DNA of 15,151 nucleotides, taken from the NCBI GenBank assembly GCA_007125415.1, contig SLDH01000146.1:1-15151 (forward strand), given 5' to 3'. Below the pieces are notes generated by a model. The model ran no database searches and was not told the DNA's origin. It saw only the letters and a program-made list of their open reading frames with translations. The position numbers were made by a program, and so were the translations under genes. Positions 1-6,292 of this stretch are shown here, piece after piece. The DNA comes from Roseovarius sp. Its GTDB lineage: Bacteria; Pseudomonadota; Alphaproteobacteria; Rhodobacterales; Rhodobacteraceae. The first letter of the stretch is position 1. Every line of letters begins with the position of its first letter.

Positions 1-463
1 AGGGGCGGATCCGTTCGATCGTGGCCCCCGAGACAATGGAGGCGGCCGTCCATGAAAACAGCAGGAAGGCCGCCCAGAACACGCCGTTGAGGCGGTTCCA
101 GAAGCTGTTGCCCAGATCTTCACCATAGCCCTGCGCCGATTGCAGTGTCTCGGTCGCGCCACCCAGATGGGTGCCCATGAGTTCGCTCCAGGGCACTGCG
201 TTGTCGCTTTGCGTGAGCCCGCCGGTGATGCCGGGCCCGTTGGGAAACGCGAAATAGATCCACCAGCCGAAGAAGAAGAAGGTGATCGTCACCAGCGGCA
301 TCAGCATGGTGTTCTTCATGAGGGTGTGCACATGGTTCTTGTGGCGGCTGGCGCCGACCTCGTACATGCAGAACCCCACGTGGATCAGAAACATGAGCGG
401 TATGGTCGCCCAATAATAGAATTCGGTGAAAATCACCATCATAGCGCCGATATCGGTATCCAT
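1..463 (-). CDS. Ammonium transporter (Amt) family protein, N-terminal part, cut by window start
   Basis: Translating the minus strand from the ATG at 463 gives 154 open codons that run off the window. The product begins MDTDIGAMMVIFTEFYYWAT and is strongly hydrophobic, with membrane segments near residues 14-36, 53-73 and 126-146. Amt-like features are the E-x-G-x-x-R-x-K-N pattern after the first segment (residues 35-43), the following K-N, and S-G-A-x-x-E-R near residues 145-151. The family moves ammonium or methylammonium across the inner membrane as a trimer. The twin histidines that line the pore lie beyond the window, so activity cannot be judged. A good ribosome site (GGGAGGA, about 471-477) supports the start. 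The long loop at residues 75-120 and the atypical first helix suggest a divergent subgroup. No signal peptide is evident. Confidence 0.8.
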   Translation of the reverse strand, partial: MDTDIGAMMVIFTEFYYWATIPLMFLIHVGFCMYEVGASRHKNHVHTLMKNTMLMPLVTITFFFFGWWIYFAFPNGPGITGGLTQSDNAVPWSELMGTHLGGATETLQSAQGYGEDLGNSFWNRLNGVFWAAFLLFSWTAASIVSGATIERIRP

Positions 464-675
464 TCATTGTCCTCCCGTTGAGACGGTTTCGTCATCGGGG
501 CTCTCGTGAATGTCGTTGGCCCCTTATCCTTCCCGGCGGGCCAGAGGCGGCCCGTCGACTGGCTGAATGGCACAAGTGACGCCTCAAAAGTCGTCTTTAC
601 ATGATCAATAATGCAGCATCACGATGAAATTCAGCGCAGGTAGTTTCTTGACTGTAATAAACCATTCCCCTCAGG

Positions 676-690
676 GCAAATATTATTCCA
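676..690 (-). promoter_or_regulatory. Putative sigma-54 (RpoN) promoter of amt
   Basis: The minus strand reads TGGAATAATATTTGC. It contains TGG and TTGC with the exact eight-base spacing of the RpoN consensus (GG-N10-GC), though the usual CAC after TGG is AAT here. It points towards amt, and nitrogen-regulated RpoN promoters are well known for ammonium transporter genes. Transcription would start near 664. No clear NtrC site was recognised upstream, so this is a reasonable but unproven call. Confidence 0.45.
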
Positions 691-732
691 ATTAATTTTC
701 CGCCCGCCCAAGATAAGGGCATAACGCAAGAA

Positions 733-754
733 ACGAGAGCATATCTGCTCCCGT
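733..754 (-). terminator. Possible terminator downstream of the minus-strand cupin
   Basis: In minus-strand RNA the sequence forms a 9-bp stem (ACGGGAGCA with UGCUCUCGU, one G-U pair) closed by a GAUA loop and followed by UUCUUGCGUU. It lies about 70 bases after the cupin stop codon. The U-rich tail is imperfect. The same dyad could instead be a protein-binding site, since it lies about 40 bases upstream of the sigma-54-like element. Confidence 0.45.
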
Positions 755-823
755 CGTGTTCGGCTGGCTTCGGCTCTATGCATCCGGCACGCAGCAGTAA
801 GAGGCGCGCGCCTGCGGGAGGTC

Positions 824-1108
824 CTATTTCAGCTCCACCTCGACGAAGCTCATCGCGGCATCGCCCGCATTGATCACGTTATGCTCCACGCCCGCATCCC
901 GGCGATAGGCCGTGCCGGCCGGGACGGTGACCTCCTTGGTCTCCCCGCCGGGCATCTCGAGGCGCATGTGGCAATCGGTGAGGGCTGTGATCACGTAATC
1001 ATATTCATGCCTGTGCCATCCGGTCTGTTGCCCCGGGGCGAACTGAAAACGGGTGACGCGTGTGCGCGCATCGTCGATCATCTGGGTGGCCGTGCAGGTC
1101 ATTGTCAT
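824..1108 (-). CDS. Small single-domain cupin protein
   Basis: This 94-residue protein starts MTMTCTATQM and ends FVEVELK. It is a compact cupin barrel: a G-W-H-R-H-E-Y-D stretch (H32, H34) provides the first metal-binding motif, P-x-G-x-x-Y around residues 63-68 is the usual inter-motif turn, and H76 fits the second motif histidine. Such proteins bind a divalent metal; functions range from small-molecule isomerases or dioxygenases to sensors, and none can be assigned here. The ATG at 1108 is preceded by GAAGGAG at good spacing, so the longer open frame reaching 1270 was not used. It is divergent from the FrhB-type gene, separated by 218 bases that could carry back-to-back promoters. Confidence 0.8.
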   Translation of the reverse strand: MTMTCTATQMIDDARTRVTRFQFAPGQQTGWHRHEYDYVITALTDCHMRLEMPGGETKEVTVPAGTAYRRDAGVEHNVINAGDAAMSFVEVELK

Positions 1109-1242
1109 TGGGCTGTCTCCTTCGCTGCCCGATTCTATGCAGGCCGAATGAATGGCCTGCAAGGGGCGTTGAAGGCGCGGCACGCGCGCGGCGGGGTTGA
1201 ACCCGTGGCGTGACCCGTGCCACAGATGCGCCGAGCAGATGA

Positions 1243-1252
1243 GGGGGGGGGG
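1243..1252 (+). repeat. G10 homopolymer tract
   Basis: Ten consecutive G residues lie in the divergent region between the cupin and the FrhB-type gene. Tracts of this length are prone to slipped-strand length change. The tract ends six bases before an ATG at 1259 and could act as a crude ribosome site or alter promoter spacing. Confidence 0.9.
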
Positions 1253-1258
1253 CGCGGC

Positions 1259-1330
1259 ATGACGATCCATTGGCGCAGGCAGGCAGAGGCAGAGAATCCG
1301 GCCTGCATGACGACGAGCCGGGCGGCATGA
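1259..1330 (+). CDS. Possible 23-codon leader ORF before the FrhB-type gene
   Basis: An ATG at 1259, six bases after the G-rich tract, opens a reading frame of 23 codons. Its TGA stop (1328-1330) overlaps the ATG at 1327 of the next gene as ATGA. This arrangement permits translational coupling, and the downstream gene has no good ribosome site of its own. There is no homology support and such a short ORF can arise by chance. Confidence 0.2.
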   Translation: MTIHWRRQAEAENPACMTTSRAA

Positions 1331-2547
1331 GAGCGCCCGCTTCCATCCGGGAGGTCGTCGAGAATGGCCTCTGCATCGGCTGTGGCCTCTGTAAGGCGCT
1401 GGCGCCCGACCATTACGAGATGACCATGACAGAGGAAGGGCGGTTGCGCCCGGGCCCTCTCGCGCCTGAAGATCCTGCTGTGGACGCGCAGATCCTTGCC
1501 GCCTGTCCGGGCGCGGTGGTCGAGGCCGAGGCGCGCGGGGCGCAACATGATCCTGTCTGGGGCAGTTACACCCATATGGGCGAGGCTTGGGCGGGCGATC
1601 CCGACACGCGCTTCCGGGCGGCGACAGGCGGTGCGTTGACCGCTTTGGGCGTGCATCTGCTGCGCTCGGGCAAGGCGCGTTTCATCCTGCATTGCGCCGC
1701 CGACCCCGCGCGCGCCATGCGCTCTGCCTGGGTGATGAGCGAGACGCCGGATGACGTGATGCGCCGCGCCGGATCGCGGTATGGCCCGACGGACACGCTT
1801 GCGGGGCTCGAGGAGGCTCTGGCGCGGGGTGAGCCTTTCGGTGTGATTGCCAAACCCTGCGATGCCAACGCCATCCGCGCGCGCGCCAAGGCGGACCCGA
1901 GGATCGATGACCTGCTCGTGGCGGTGCTGGTGATGGTGTGCGGCGGCGCCTCCGATCTGGGGAAATCCCGCGCGTTGCTGGAGGAATACGGGCTCGATGA
2001 AGACGAATTGACGGTCTTTCGCTATCGCGGCTATGGCAATCCGGGCCTCACGCGGGTGGAAACGAAAGACGGGCGCGCCTTCGAGAAGACCTATCTCGAT
2101 CTGTGGGAGGACGAATCGGGCTGGCGCATCCAGAGCCGCTGCAAGATCTGCCCCGATGCCATCGGCGAGGCGGCGGATATCGCGGCCTGCGATATCTGGC
2201 CCGGCGGCGCGCCTGTCGGGGAGGATGCGGGCTTCAACGGGGTGATCACACGGTCACCGGCCGGGCAGGCCCTGCTCGACTCTGCGGCGGCGGCGGGCGA
2301 TCTGACCCTCGGTCGCGCGCATGGGCCGCGCGAGTATGACGATTTTCAGCCCCATCAGGTGGACCGCAAACGCGCGATTGCGGCCCGTTTGCGTGGCCTG
2401 GCGGCGGCCGGGCAGCCTGTCTTCCGCCATGCGGGCCTGCGGATTGACGCGCTGGATGCCGCCGATCCCGCGCAGGAGGCCGGCACGCAGGAGCGCGCAG
2501 CCAACGGCAAGTTCAGCGAGCCGATGCCGTCGCCGGGAAAGCGCTGA
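1327..2547 (+). CDS. FrhB/FdhB-family iron-sulfur flavoprotein (coenzyme F420 hydrogenase/dehydrogenase beta-subunit type)
   Basis: With the ATG at 1327 the product is 406 residues; a TTG at 1270 would add 19. Near the N-terminus C16-x2-C19-x2-C22, followed by C60-P, is a ferredoxin-like [4Fe-4S] site. Further on, C272-x2-C275-P-D and A-A-D-I-A-A-C288-D-I-W match the second conserved cysteine region of the FrhB/FdhB family. A K-P-C motif sits in the middle domain. Family members pass electrons between Fe-S clusters and FAD with F420, ferredoxin or other partners; the family also includes the divinyl chlorophyllide reductase BciB and glutamate-synthase-linked proteins. No bacteriochlorophyll or F420 gene is nearby, so the substrate is unknown. 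The stop overlaps the next start (TGATG). The start has a weak ribosome site, which leaves the exact N-terminus open. Confidence 0.8.
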   Translation: MRAPASIREVVENGLCIGCGLCKALAPDHYEMTMTEEGRLRPGPLAPEDPAVDAQILAACPGAVVEAEARGAQHDPVWGSYTHMGEAWAGDPDTRFRAATGGALTALGVHLLRSGKARFILHCAADPARAMRSAWVMSETPDDVMRRAGSRYGPTDTLAGLEEALARGEPFGVIAKPCDANAIRARAKADPRIDDLLVAVLVMVCGGASDLGKSRALLEEYGLDEDELTVFRYRGYGNPGLTRVETKDGRAFEKTYLDLWEDESGWRIQSRCKICPDAIGEAADIAACDIWPGGAPVGEDAGFNGVITRSPAGQALLDSAAAAGDLTLGRAHGPREYDDFQPHQVDRKRAIAARLRGLAAAGQPVFRHAGLRIDALDAADPAQEAGTQERAANGKFSEPMPSPGKR

Positions 2548-3389
2548 TGCAAAAGCCCTTCACCCTCGATCAGGCGCGCGGCATGTTCATCGGGCTTGCG
2601 GTGGGCGATGCGCTGGGCACCACCCTGGAATTCGTGCCGCGTGCGCAGGTGACGCCGATCAGCGACATGGTGGGCGGGGGGCCTTTCAATCTGCGCCCGG
2701 GCCAATGGACCGATGACACCTCCATGGCGTTCTGTCTTGCGCAGATGCTGCGTTCGGCCAATGGCTGGGACGCGCAGGATGCGATGCGCCGTTTCGTCAA
2801 CTGGCGCGATTTCGGCTACCTTTCCTCCACCGGCACCTGTTTTGACATCGGCACGCAGACCAGCGCCGCGCTGGACCGGTTTCTGGCTGACGGCAATCCC
2901 TATGCCGGCCCCGTGGATGAGGCGCAATCGGGCAATGGCGGCATCATGCGGCTCGCGCCCGTGGTGCTGGCCTATGGTGCGCGGGCCGAATCGGCGCAGG
3001 CGGTGGCGCAGTTGCAAAGCCGGCTCACCCATGCCAGCCCGCTCTGTCAGCGCGTGGCGGCCAATATGGCGCAGTTCATGACCATGGGTGACACGAGCAT
3101 CCTGCCGCGCCCCGAGGCCCCGCCCGAGGAGGCGACGGGCTATGTGATGCACACGATTCACGCCGCCTATTGGGCCTTGACGCAGGGCGACAATTTCCGC
3201 GATGTCCTGCTGGCGGCGGTCAATCTGGGCGGTGATTCCGATACGGTCGGCGCTGTCACCGGGCAGTTGGCGGGGCGCATCTTCGGATATGACGGTATTC
3301 CGCAGGGGTGGCGCGATGTGCTGCACGATCATGACAAACTCTTGCGCGCGGCCGATGATCTTCATGCGCTGCGCCCCATCGACGTATGA
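2547..3389 (+). CDS. ADP-ribosylglycohydrolase family protein (DraG-like)
   Basis: The 280-residue product has the hallmarks of the DraG/ARH fold. These are G-L-A-V-G-D-A-L-G (residues 16-24), T55-D-D-T-S, which ligates the two Mg2+ ions, N-G-G-I-M-R in the middle, and L-G-G-D230-S-D232-T-V-G-A near the C-terminus, completing the metal site. Such enzymes remove ADP-ribose from proteins or small molecules; DraG reactivates nitrogenase reductase, while others act on ADP-ribosyl-arginine or unknown targets. All metal ligands appear intact, so activity is likely. It overlaps the FrhB-type gene by one base and is followed 18 bases later by the CMD-family gene, forming one transcription unit. No ADP-ribosyltransferase is visible in the window, so the substrate is unknown. 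Confidence 0.9.
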   Translation: MQKPFTLDQARGMFIGLAVGDALGTTLEFVPRAQVTPISDMVGGGPFNLRPGQWTDDTSMAFCLAQMLRSANGWDAQDAMRRFVNWRDFGYLSSTGTCFDIGTQTSAALDRFLADGNPYAGPVDEAQSGNGGIMRLAPVVLAYGARAESAQAVAQLQSRLTHASPLCQRVAANMAQFMTMGDTSILPRPEAPPEEATGYVMHTIHAAYWALTQGDNFRDVLLAAVNLGGDSDTVGAVTGQLAGRIFGYDGIPQGWRDVLHDHDKLLRAADDLHALRPIDV

Positions 3390-3407
3390 CGGATGAAAGG
3401 CTTTTCC

Positions 3408-3797
3408 ATGAGCGTTTTTGACGAGGACCTGTTTCTCAAGGGCCTTCAGCAGCGCAAGGCGACGCTGGGCGAGGATTATGTGGAGCGCAATCTTGCCGCC
3501 GCAGATGATTTCAACCGGCCCTTTCAGGAGGCGATGACCGCCTGGTGCTGGGGATTCGGCTGGGGAGATGACGTGATCGACGCCAGAACCCGCTCGATGA
3601 TGAACCTCGCCATGCTGGGCGCGCTGGGGAAGATGCATGAATGGGAGATCCATTGCCGGGGTGCGCTGACCAATGGTGTGAGCGTGGAGGAGATTCGCGC
3701 CATCGTGCATGTCATCGCGATCTATTGCGGCGTGCCGCAAGGGGTCGAGTGCTTTCGTTCGGCCCGCAAGGTGCTTGAAGAGGAAGGCAGACTCTGA
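3408..3797 (+). CDS. Carboxymuconolactone decarboxylase (CMD/AhpD) family protein
   Basis: Starting at the ATG at 3408 gives 129 residues, typical for the PcaC-like CMD family. An ATG five codons upstream (3393) is also in frame, but GAAAGG at 3395-3400 favours 3408. Family features include W-C-W-G (C47), R-T-R-S-M-M-N-L (residues 60-67), E78-x3-H82 and the C-terminal pattern E-I-R-A-I-V-H-V-x-A-I-Y-C-G-V-P (residues 95-110). CMD proteins are small all-helical oligomers that serve as decarboxylases or as AhpD-like peroxidase partners. The AhpD CxxC pair is absent, so a disulfide reductase role is unlikely. True pcaC function is doubtful because no protocatechuate-pathway gene is nearby. It is the last gene of the FrhB-ADPRH-CMD unit. 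Confidence 0.85.
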   Translation: MSVFDEDLFLKGLQQRKATLGEDYVERNLAAADDFNRPFQEAMTAWCWGFGWGDDVIDARTRSMMNLAMLGALGKMHEWEIHCRGALTNGVSVEEIRAIVHVIAIYCGVPQGVECFRSARKVLEEEGRL

Positions 3798-3881
3798 ACC
3801 TGCCCAGGGTGCGCTGACCGGCCCGGAGCCACCGCAGGCCCGGACCCGCCGCAGACATGTGACATTTACGCCACTTGGGGC

Positions 3882-3900
3882 GGGCGGGTGATTCCCGCCC
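3882..3900 (+). terminator. Possible terminator of the FrhB-ADPRH-CMD operon
   Basis: GGGCGGG and CCCGCCC form a 7-bp GC stem around a TGATT loop. The T-rich tract (TTGTTTTT) begins only at 3914, too far for a classical rho-independent terminator, so termination here may be inefficient. A second palindrome pair (GGCGCC at 3908 and 3926) brackets that tract. Confidence 0.35.
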
Positions 3901-4081
3901 CTGGTCCGGCGCCTTGTTTTTGCTCGGCGCCTGCCATGATCTGGCGCACCCCGGCCCGAACCGGCGATCACCAGATGTTGGGGTAATTGCCGAAATAACC
4001 ACAACAAAGCGAGCATTTGCGGGGAGTGTCGGCAGGTTGCCGGCTGGAGAGGCGCTATTGCCGGCCAGATGCGGGGCGCGG

Positions 4082-4102
4082 TGTGGTGAAAACGTCACAA
4101 CA
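4082..4102. promoter_or_regulatory. Inverted repeat, putative operator upstream of the porin promoter
   Basis: TGTGGTGA and TCACAACA are 8-base arms (seven complementary) around the 5-base spacer AAACG. The dyad lies about 35 bases upstream of a TTGACA hexamer. It resembles a CRP/FNR-type GTGA..TCAC site, but those have a six-base centre, so the regulator is not identified. Confidence 0.4.
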
Positions 4103-4135
4103 TTGCCAACTTCGCCATCCCGCTCTGAGCCTTCG

Positions 4136-4164
4136 TTGACAGTCAGGGCCGATTTGGAGCATTT
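4136..4164 (+). promoter_or_regulatory. Possible porin promoter
   Basis: A perfect -35 hexamer TTGACA at 4136-4141 is followed at 17 bases by GCATTT, a poor -10. The location, upstream of a gene expected to be highly expressed and just after a dyad, supports it. Start-site mapping would be needed to settle it. Confidence 0.35.
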
Positions 4165-4221
4165 CCTTCTCAAGCCGTTTCCTTCTCGGAGTTCGGTGGA
4201 TGTAGAAACTTTCCTGCTTAT

Positions 4222-4228
4222 GAGGAGG
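4222..4228 (+). promoter_or_regulatory. Ribosome binding site fixing a TTG start
   Basis: GAGGAGG lies seven bases before the TTG at 4236. The first residues from this TTG form an ideal signal peptide and no in-frame ATG is nearby, so the site decides the start codon of the porin. Confidence 0.85.
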
Positions 4229-4235
4229 GATACCC

Positions 4236-5351
4236 TTGAAAAAGCAACTTCTTTGCACCAGCGCCATCGCACTTGGTGTCGCCGCTGCTCCGGCCACTGC
4301 CCAGCAGTGGGACCTGACCTGGGGTGGGTTTTACAACACTCACGTCGCCATCTCCAACACCGGCGGTGACGCAACCAAAGGTGCCGGCGCCCCTGATTAC
4401 GACGGTCTGAACACCTTCGTGACCGGTGAGATCATCTTCACCCCGTCCGTGACGCTCGACAACGGCCTCACCTTCGGCTTCCGCGCCGATCTGGAAGCGC
4501 AGAACAACCCCAACCAGTTCGACGAGTCGTTCTTCATCCTGTCGGGTGACACTTTCGGTCGCCTCGAAATCGGTGGCACGAACTCCGCTGGTTACAAGCT
4601 GAGCATCGGCGCACCCGAAGTGACCTCCATGTGGATCAACTCGCCGTCGATCTCGGCCTTCGTGCCGGTGTCGTTCGCCGTTCCCTTCAACTTCCGTCAG
4701 GCCGCCATCTCGTCCTACACCGAAGTTGCCGGTAACAACGACGGTACCCGCATCAACTACTTCACACCTGACTTCAACGGCCTGACACTCGGCATCTCCT
4801 ACGCGCCGACTGCAACTACCGTTGCGCCTCAGGGCTTCGATGGTCTCGGGGCGATTGCTGACCGCAGCGTGCGTCCTCTGAAGGACATCTGGGATGTCGG
4901 CCTCTACTATGGTCAGTCCTTCGGCACGACCGATGTGGCATTCAGCGCCCGTTATGGTGAAGCCAGCACAGGTGGTGCAGCGCCCGCCGGTGCCGGTGAT
5001 CCGAGCACATGGGCCGTTGGCCTGAGCGTCGGCTTCGATGCCTTCACCATCGGTGGTAGCTACGCCAAGAACGACAACGATGACGGCACATGGGGCCTCG
5101 ACCAGAAGGGCTGGAGCCTCGGTATGAGCTACGATTATGCCGCATGGTCTTTCGGCCTGACCACTTACCAGGGTAAGTATGACGCGCCGGGCAGCTCCGA
5201 CATCGCGATGTACAAGCTTGGCGCGAGCCGTGATCTCGGCGCGGGCGTAAGCTGGGATCTCTATGCCATCTATGTGGACGCGGATAACGTCCTCGGCGGT
5301 GGCGATGTCGACGGTACAGTCGTCGGTACTGCGATCAACCTGAGCTTCTGA
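4236..5351 (+). CDS. Outer-membrane porin, Gram-negative general porin type
   Basis: The 371-residue product starts at TTG with a clear signal peptide (two lysines, hydrophobic core, A-T-A cleavage near residue 22). The mature N-terminus Q-Q-W-D-L-T-W-G-G-F-Y resembles the first strand of alphaproteobacterial porins. Alternating hydrophobic and polar residues, abundant Gly/Asn/Asp/Tyr, repeated G-L-T-x-G-x-x-Y/A-D patterns and a terminal phenylalanine (N-L-S-F) indicate a 16-stranded trimeric beta-barrel. It would let small hydrophilic solutes cross the outer membrane. Codons are biased to C-ending forms (AAC, TTC, GGT/GGC), unlike the neighbours, which suggests high expression. A strong terminator follows directly, so it is probably monocistronic. 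Confidence 0.92.
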   Translation: MKKQLLCTSAIALGVAAAPATAQQWDLTWGGFYNTHVAISNTGGDATKGAGAPDYDGLNTFVTGEIIFTPSVTLDNGLTFGFRADLEAQNNPNQFDESFFILSGDTFGRLEIGGTNSAGYKLSIGAPEVTSMWINSPSISAFVPVSFAVPFNFRQAAISSYTEVAGNNDGTRINYFTPDFNGLTLGISYAPTATTVAPQGFDGLGAIADRSVRPLKDIWDVGLYYGQSFGTTDVAFSARYGEASTGGAAPAGAGDPSTWAVGLSVGFDAFTIGGSYAKNDNDDGTWGLDQKGWSLGMSYDYAAWSFGLTTYQGKYDAPGSSDIAMYKLGASRDLGAGVSWDLYAIYVDADNVLGGGDVDGTVVGTAINLSF

Positions 5352-5366
5352 GCTTGACGATCATTG

Positions 5367-5398
5367 CGGCGGAGAGCGTGTGCTCTCCGCCGTTTTTT
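5367..5398 (+). terminator. Strong rho-independent terminator of the porin gene
   Basis: An 11-bp perfect stem (CGGCGGAGAGC with GCTCTCCGCCG) with a GTGT loop is followed by six T residues, starting 15 bases after the porin stop codon. Confidence 0.97.
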
Positions 5399-5416
5399 CC
5401 GTGATGGTTTCGAGTG

Positions 5417-5438
5417 GGTGCAATCTGCGCCTTTTTTT
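5417..5438 (+). terminator. Second, weaker terminator-like hairpin
   Basis: GGTGC and GCGCC form a 5-bp stem (one G-T pair) around AATCT, followed at once by seven T residues. Alone it would be weak; as a back-up it would further insulate the sulfotransferase genes from porin transcription. Confidence 0.35.
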
Positions 5439-5458
5439 CGTTCCGGGGGTTTCGATTC

Positions 5459-6292
5459 ATGAAGAAGAGTATCATCTGGCTGGCTTCCTATCCGAAGTCA
5501 GGCAATACGTGGGTGCGCATTTTTCTGACGAATTATCTCCTGAACGCCTCGAAGCCCGTCTCGATCAACCAGGTTCACCGCCTCGGGCTGGGTGATGCCA
5601 TCGCAAAGCTTTACGAGAAGGTCGCTCCCGGCCCTTTCGACCGGCATGTTCCGGCAGAGGTTCTGCCCCTGCGCGAGGCCGTGCTTCGAGGGATCGTCGC
5701 CAACAATGCCGATGTGAATTTCGTGAAGACCCACTGCATTCGCCGGATCATCGAAGGCTATGACATGTTTCCGGAAAAATACACCCGCGCCTCGATCTAC
5801 ATTGTCCGCAATCCGCTCGACATGGTGCTCTCCTATGCGCGTCATCACGGGCAGACGGTGGAAGATGCCGTTATCTCCATCGGACATCCCGACAATGCGA
5901 CGATCGGCCATGGGGATGCCGTGGTGACTCCGATGAGCTCTTGGTCGGAGCATGTGAATGCGTGGATCGGGTGGGCGCCCTGGCCGCAGGTTGTGATCCG
6001 CTATGAGGATCTGCTGAGCAATCCGGAGCAGGAATTCAGCAAGGTCCTCAAGCTCATTGGCGTGCCGGTCGAAGAGGAGCGTCTGAAGCGCGCGATCCGG
6101 AATGCCAGCTTCAAGGAGTTGAAGGCGCAAGAGGAAGCCCATGGTTTCGTTGAGAGACCTGGCGAATCCGACAAGTTCTTTGCCTCTGGCAAGAGCGGTA
6201 TCTGGAAGGAGCAGTTGCCCAAGGAGCTTGCCGAGCAGGTCCTGCGCGACCACAGGCCCACCATGAAGCGCTTCGGATATATCGAATCATGA
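5459..6292 (+). CDS. PAPS-dependent sulfotransferase, first of a tandem pair
   Basis: From the ATG at 5459 the product has 277 residues; a GTG at 5414 would add a hydrophobic stretch not seen in the paralogue and overlap the second terminator. The 5'-phosphosulfate-binding loop Y11-P-K-S-G-N-T-W18 sits at the N-terminus. The 3'-phosphate motif R117-N-P-L-D-M-V-L-S125 lies mid-protein, and a C-terminal F-F-x-S-G-K-S-G-I-W-K matches the region IV GxxGxWK motif. These are the hallmarks of cytosolic sulfotransferases, which move sulfuryl from PAPS to a hydroxyl or amine. The acceptor is unknown. The GGGGG ribosome site (5445-5449) is modest. The gene overlaps the second copy by four bases, so the two are co-translated. 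Confidence 0.88.
   Translation: MKKSIIWLASYPKSGNTWVRIFLTNYLLNASKPVSINQVHRLGLGDAIAKLYEKVAPGPFDRHVPAEVLPLREAVLRGIVANNADVNFVKTHCIRRIIEGYDMFPEKYTRASIYIVRNPLDMVLSYARHHGQTVEDAVISIGHPDNATIGHGDAVVTPMSSWSEHVNAWIGWAPWPQVVIRYEDLLSNPEQEFSKVLKLIGVPVEEERLKRAIRNASFKELKAQEEAHGFVERPGESDKFFASGKSGIWKEQLPKELAEQVLRDHRPTMKRFGYIES

Larger units (their letters stand above)
464..823. other. Intergenic region between cupin and amt
   Basis: These 360 bases hold no convincing gene. The centre (about 590-735) is clearly more A+T-rich than its surroundings, as expected of a regulatory region. It contains a sigma-54-like element at 676-690 and a hairpin at 733-754, listed separately. The part nearest the amt start (464-590) is GC-rich and would be a 5' leader of roughly 200 bases if the sigma-54 site is used. 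Confidence 0.6.
3798..4235. other. Intergenic and regulatory region upstream of the porin
   Basis: These 438 bases show no convincing gene; the reading frames across them lack a good start or family match. The first part carries a hairpin that may end the preceding operon. The second part, more A+T-rich, carries a dyad at 4082-4102 and a TTGACA hexamer at 4136, and probably forms the porin control region with a leader of about 70 bases. Confidence 0.6.

Noticed and set aside
120..481. Open frames on both strands overlapping the amt fragment
   Set aside because: They are Arg/His-rich shadows; the frame starting at 463 gives a clear Amt membrane protein with a good ribosome site.
648..686. TTGACT with a TATTAT hexamer on the plus strand
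   Set aside because: The spacer is 27 bases, too long for a sigma-70 promoter, and no plus-strand gene follows.
1193..1206. GGTTGAACCC resembling a tRNA T-arm
   Set aside because: No acceptor stem, anticodon arm or CCA context surrounds it.
1109..1270. N-terminal extension of the small cupin to position 1270
   Set aside because: The extension is Pro/Arg/His-rich without a fold, and the ATG at 1108 has a GAAGGAG site.
2355..4016. 553-codon open frame on the minus strand
   Set aside because: It is antisense to the ADPRH and CMD genes, with His/Arg/Gly-rich composition typical of GC-rich shadow frames and no recognisable domain.
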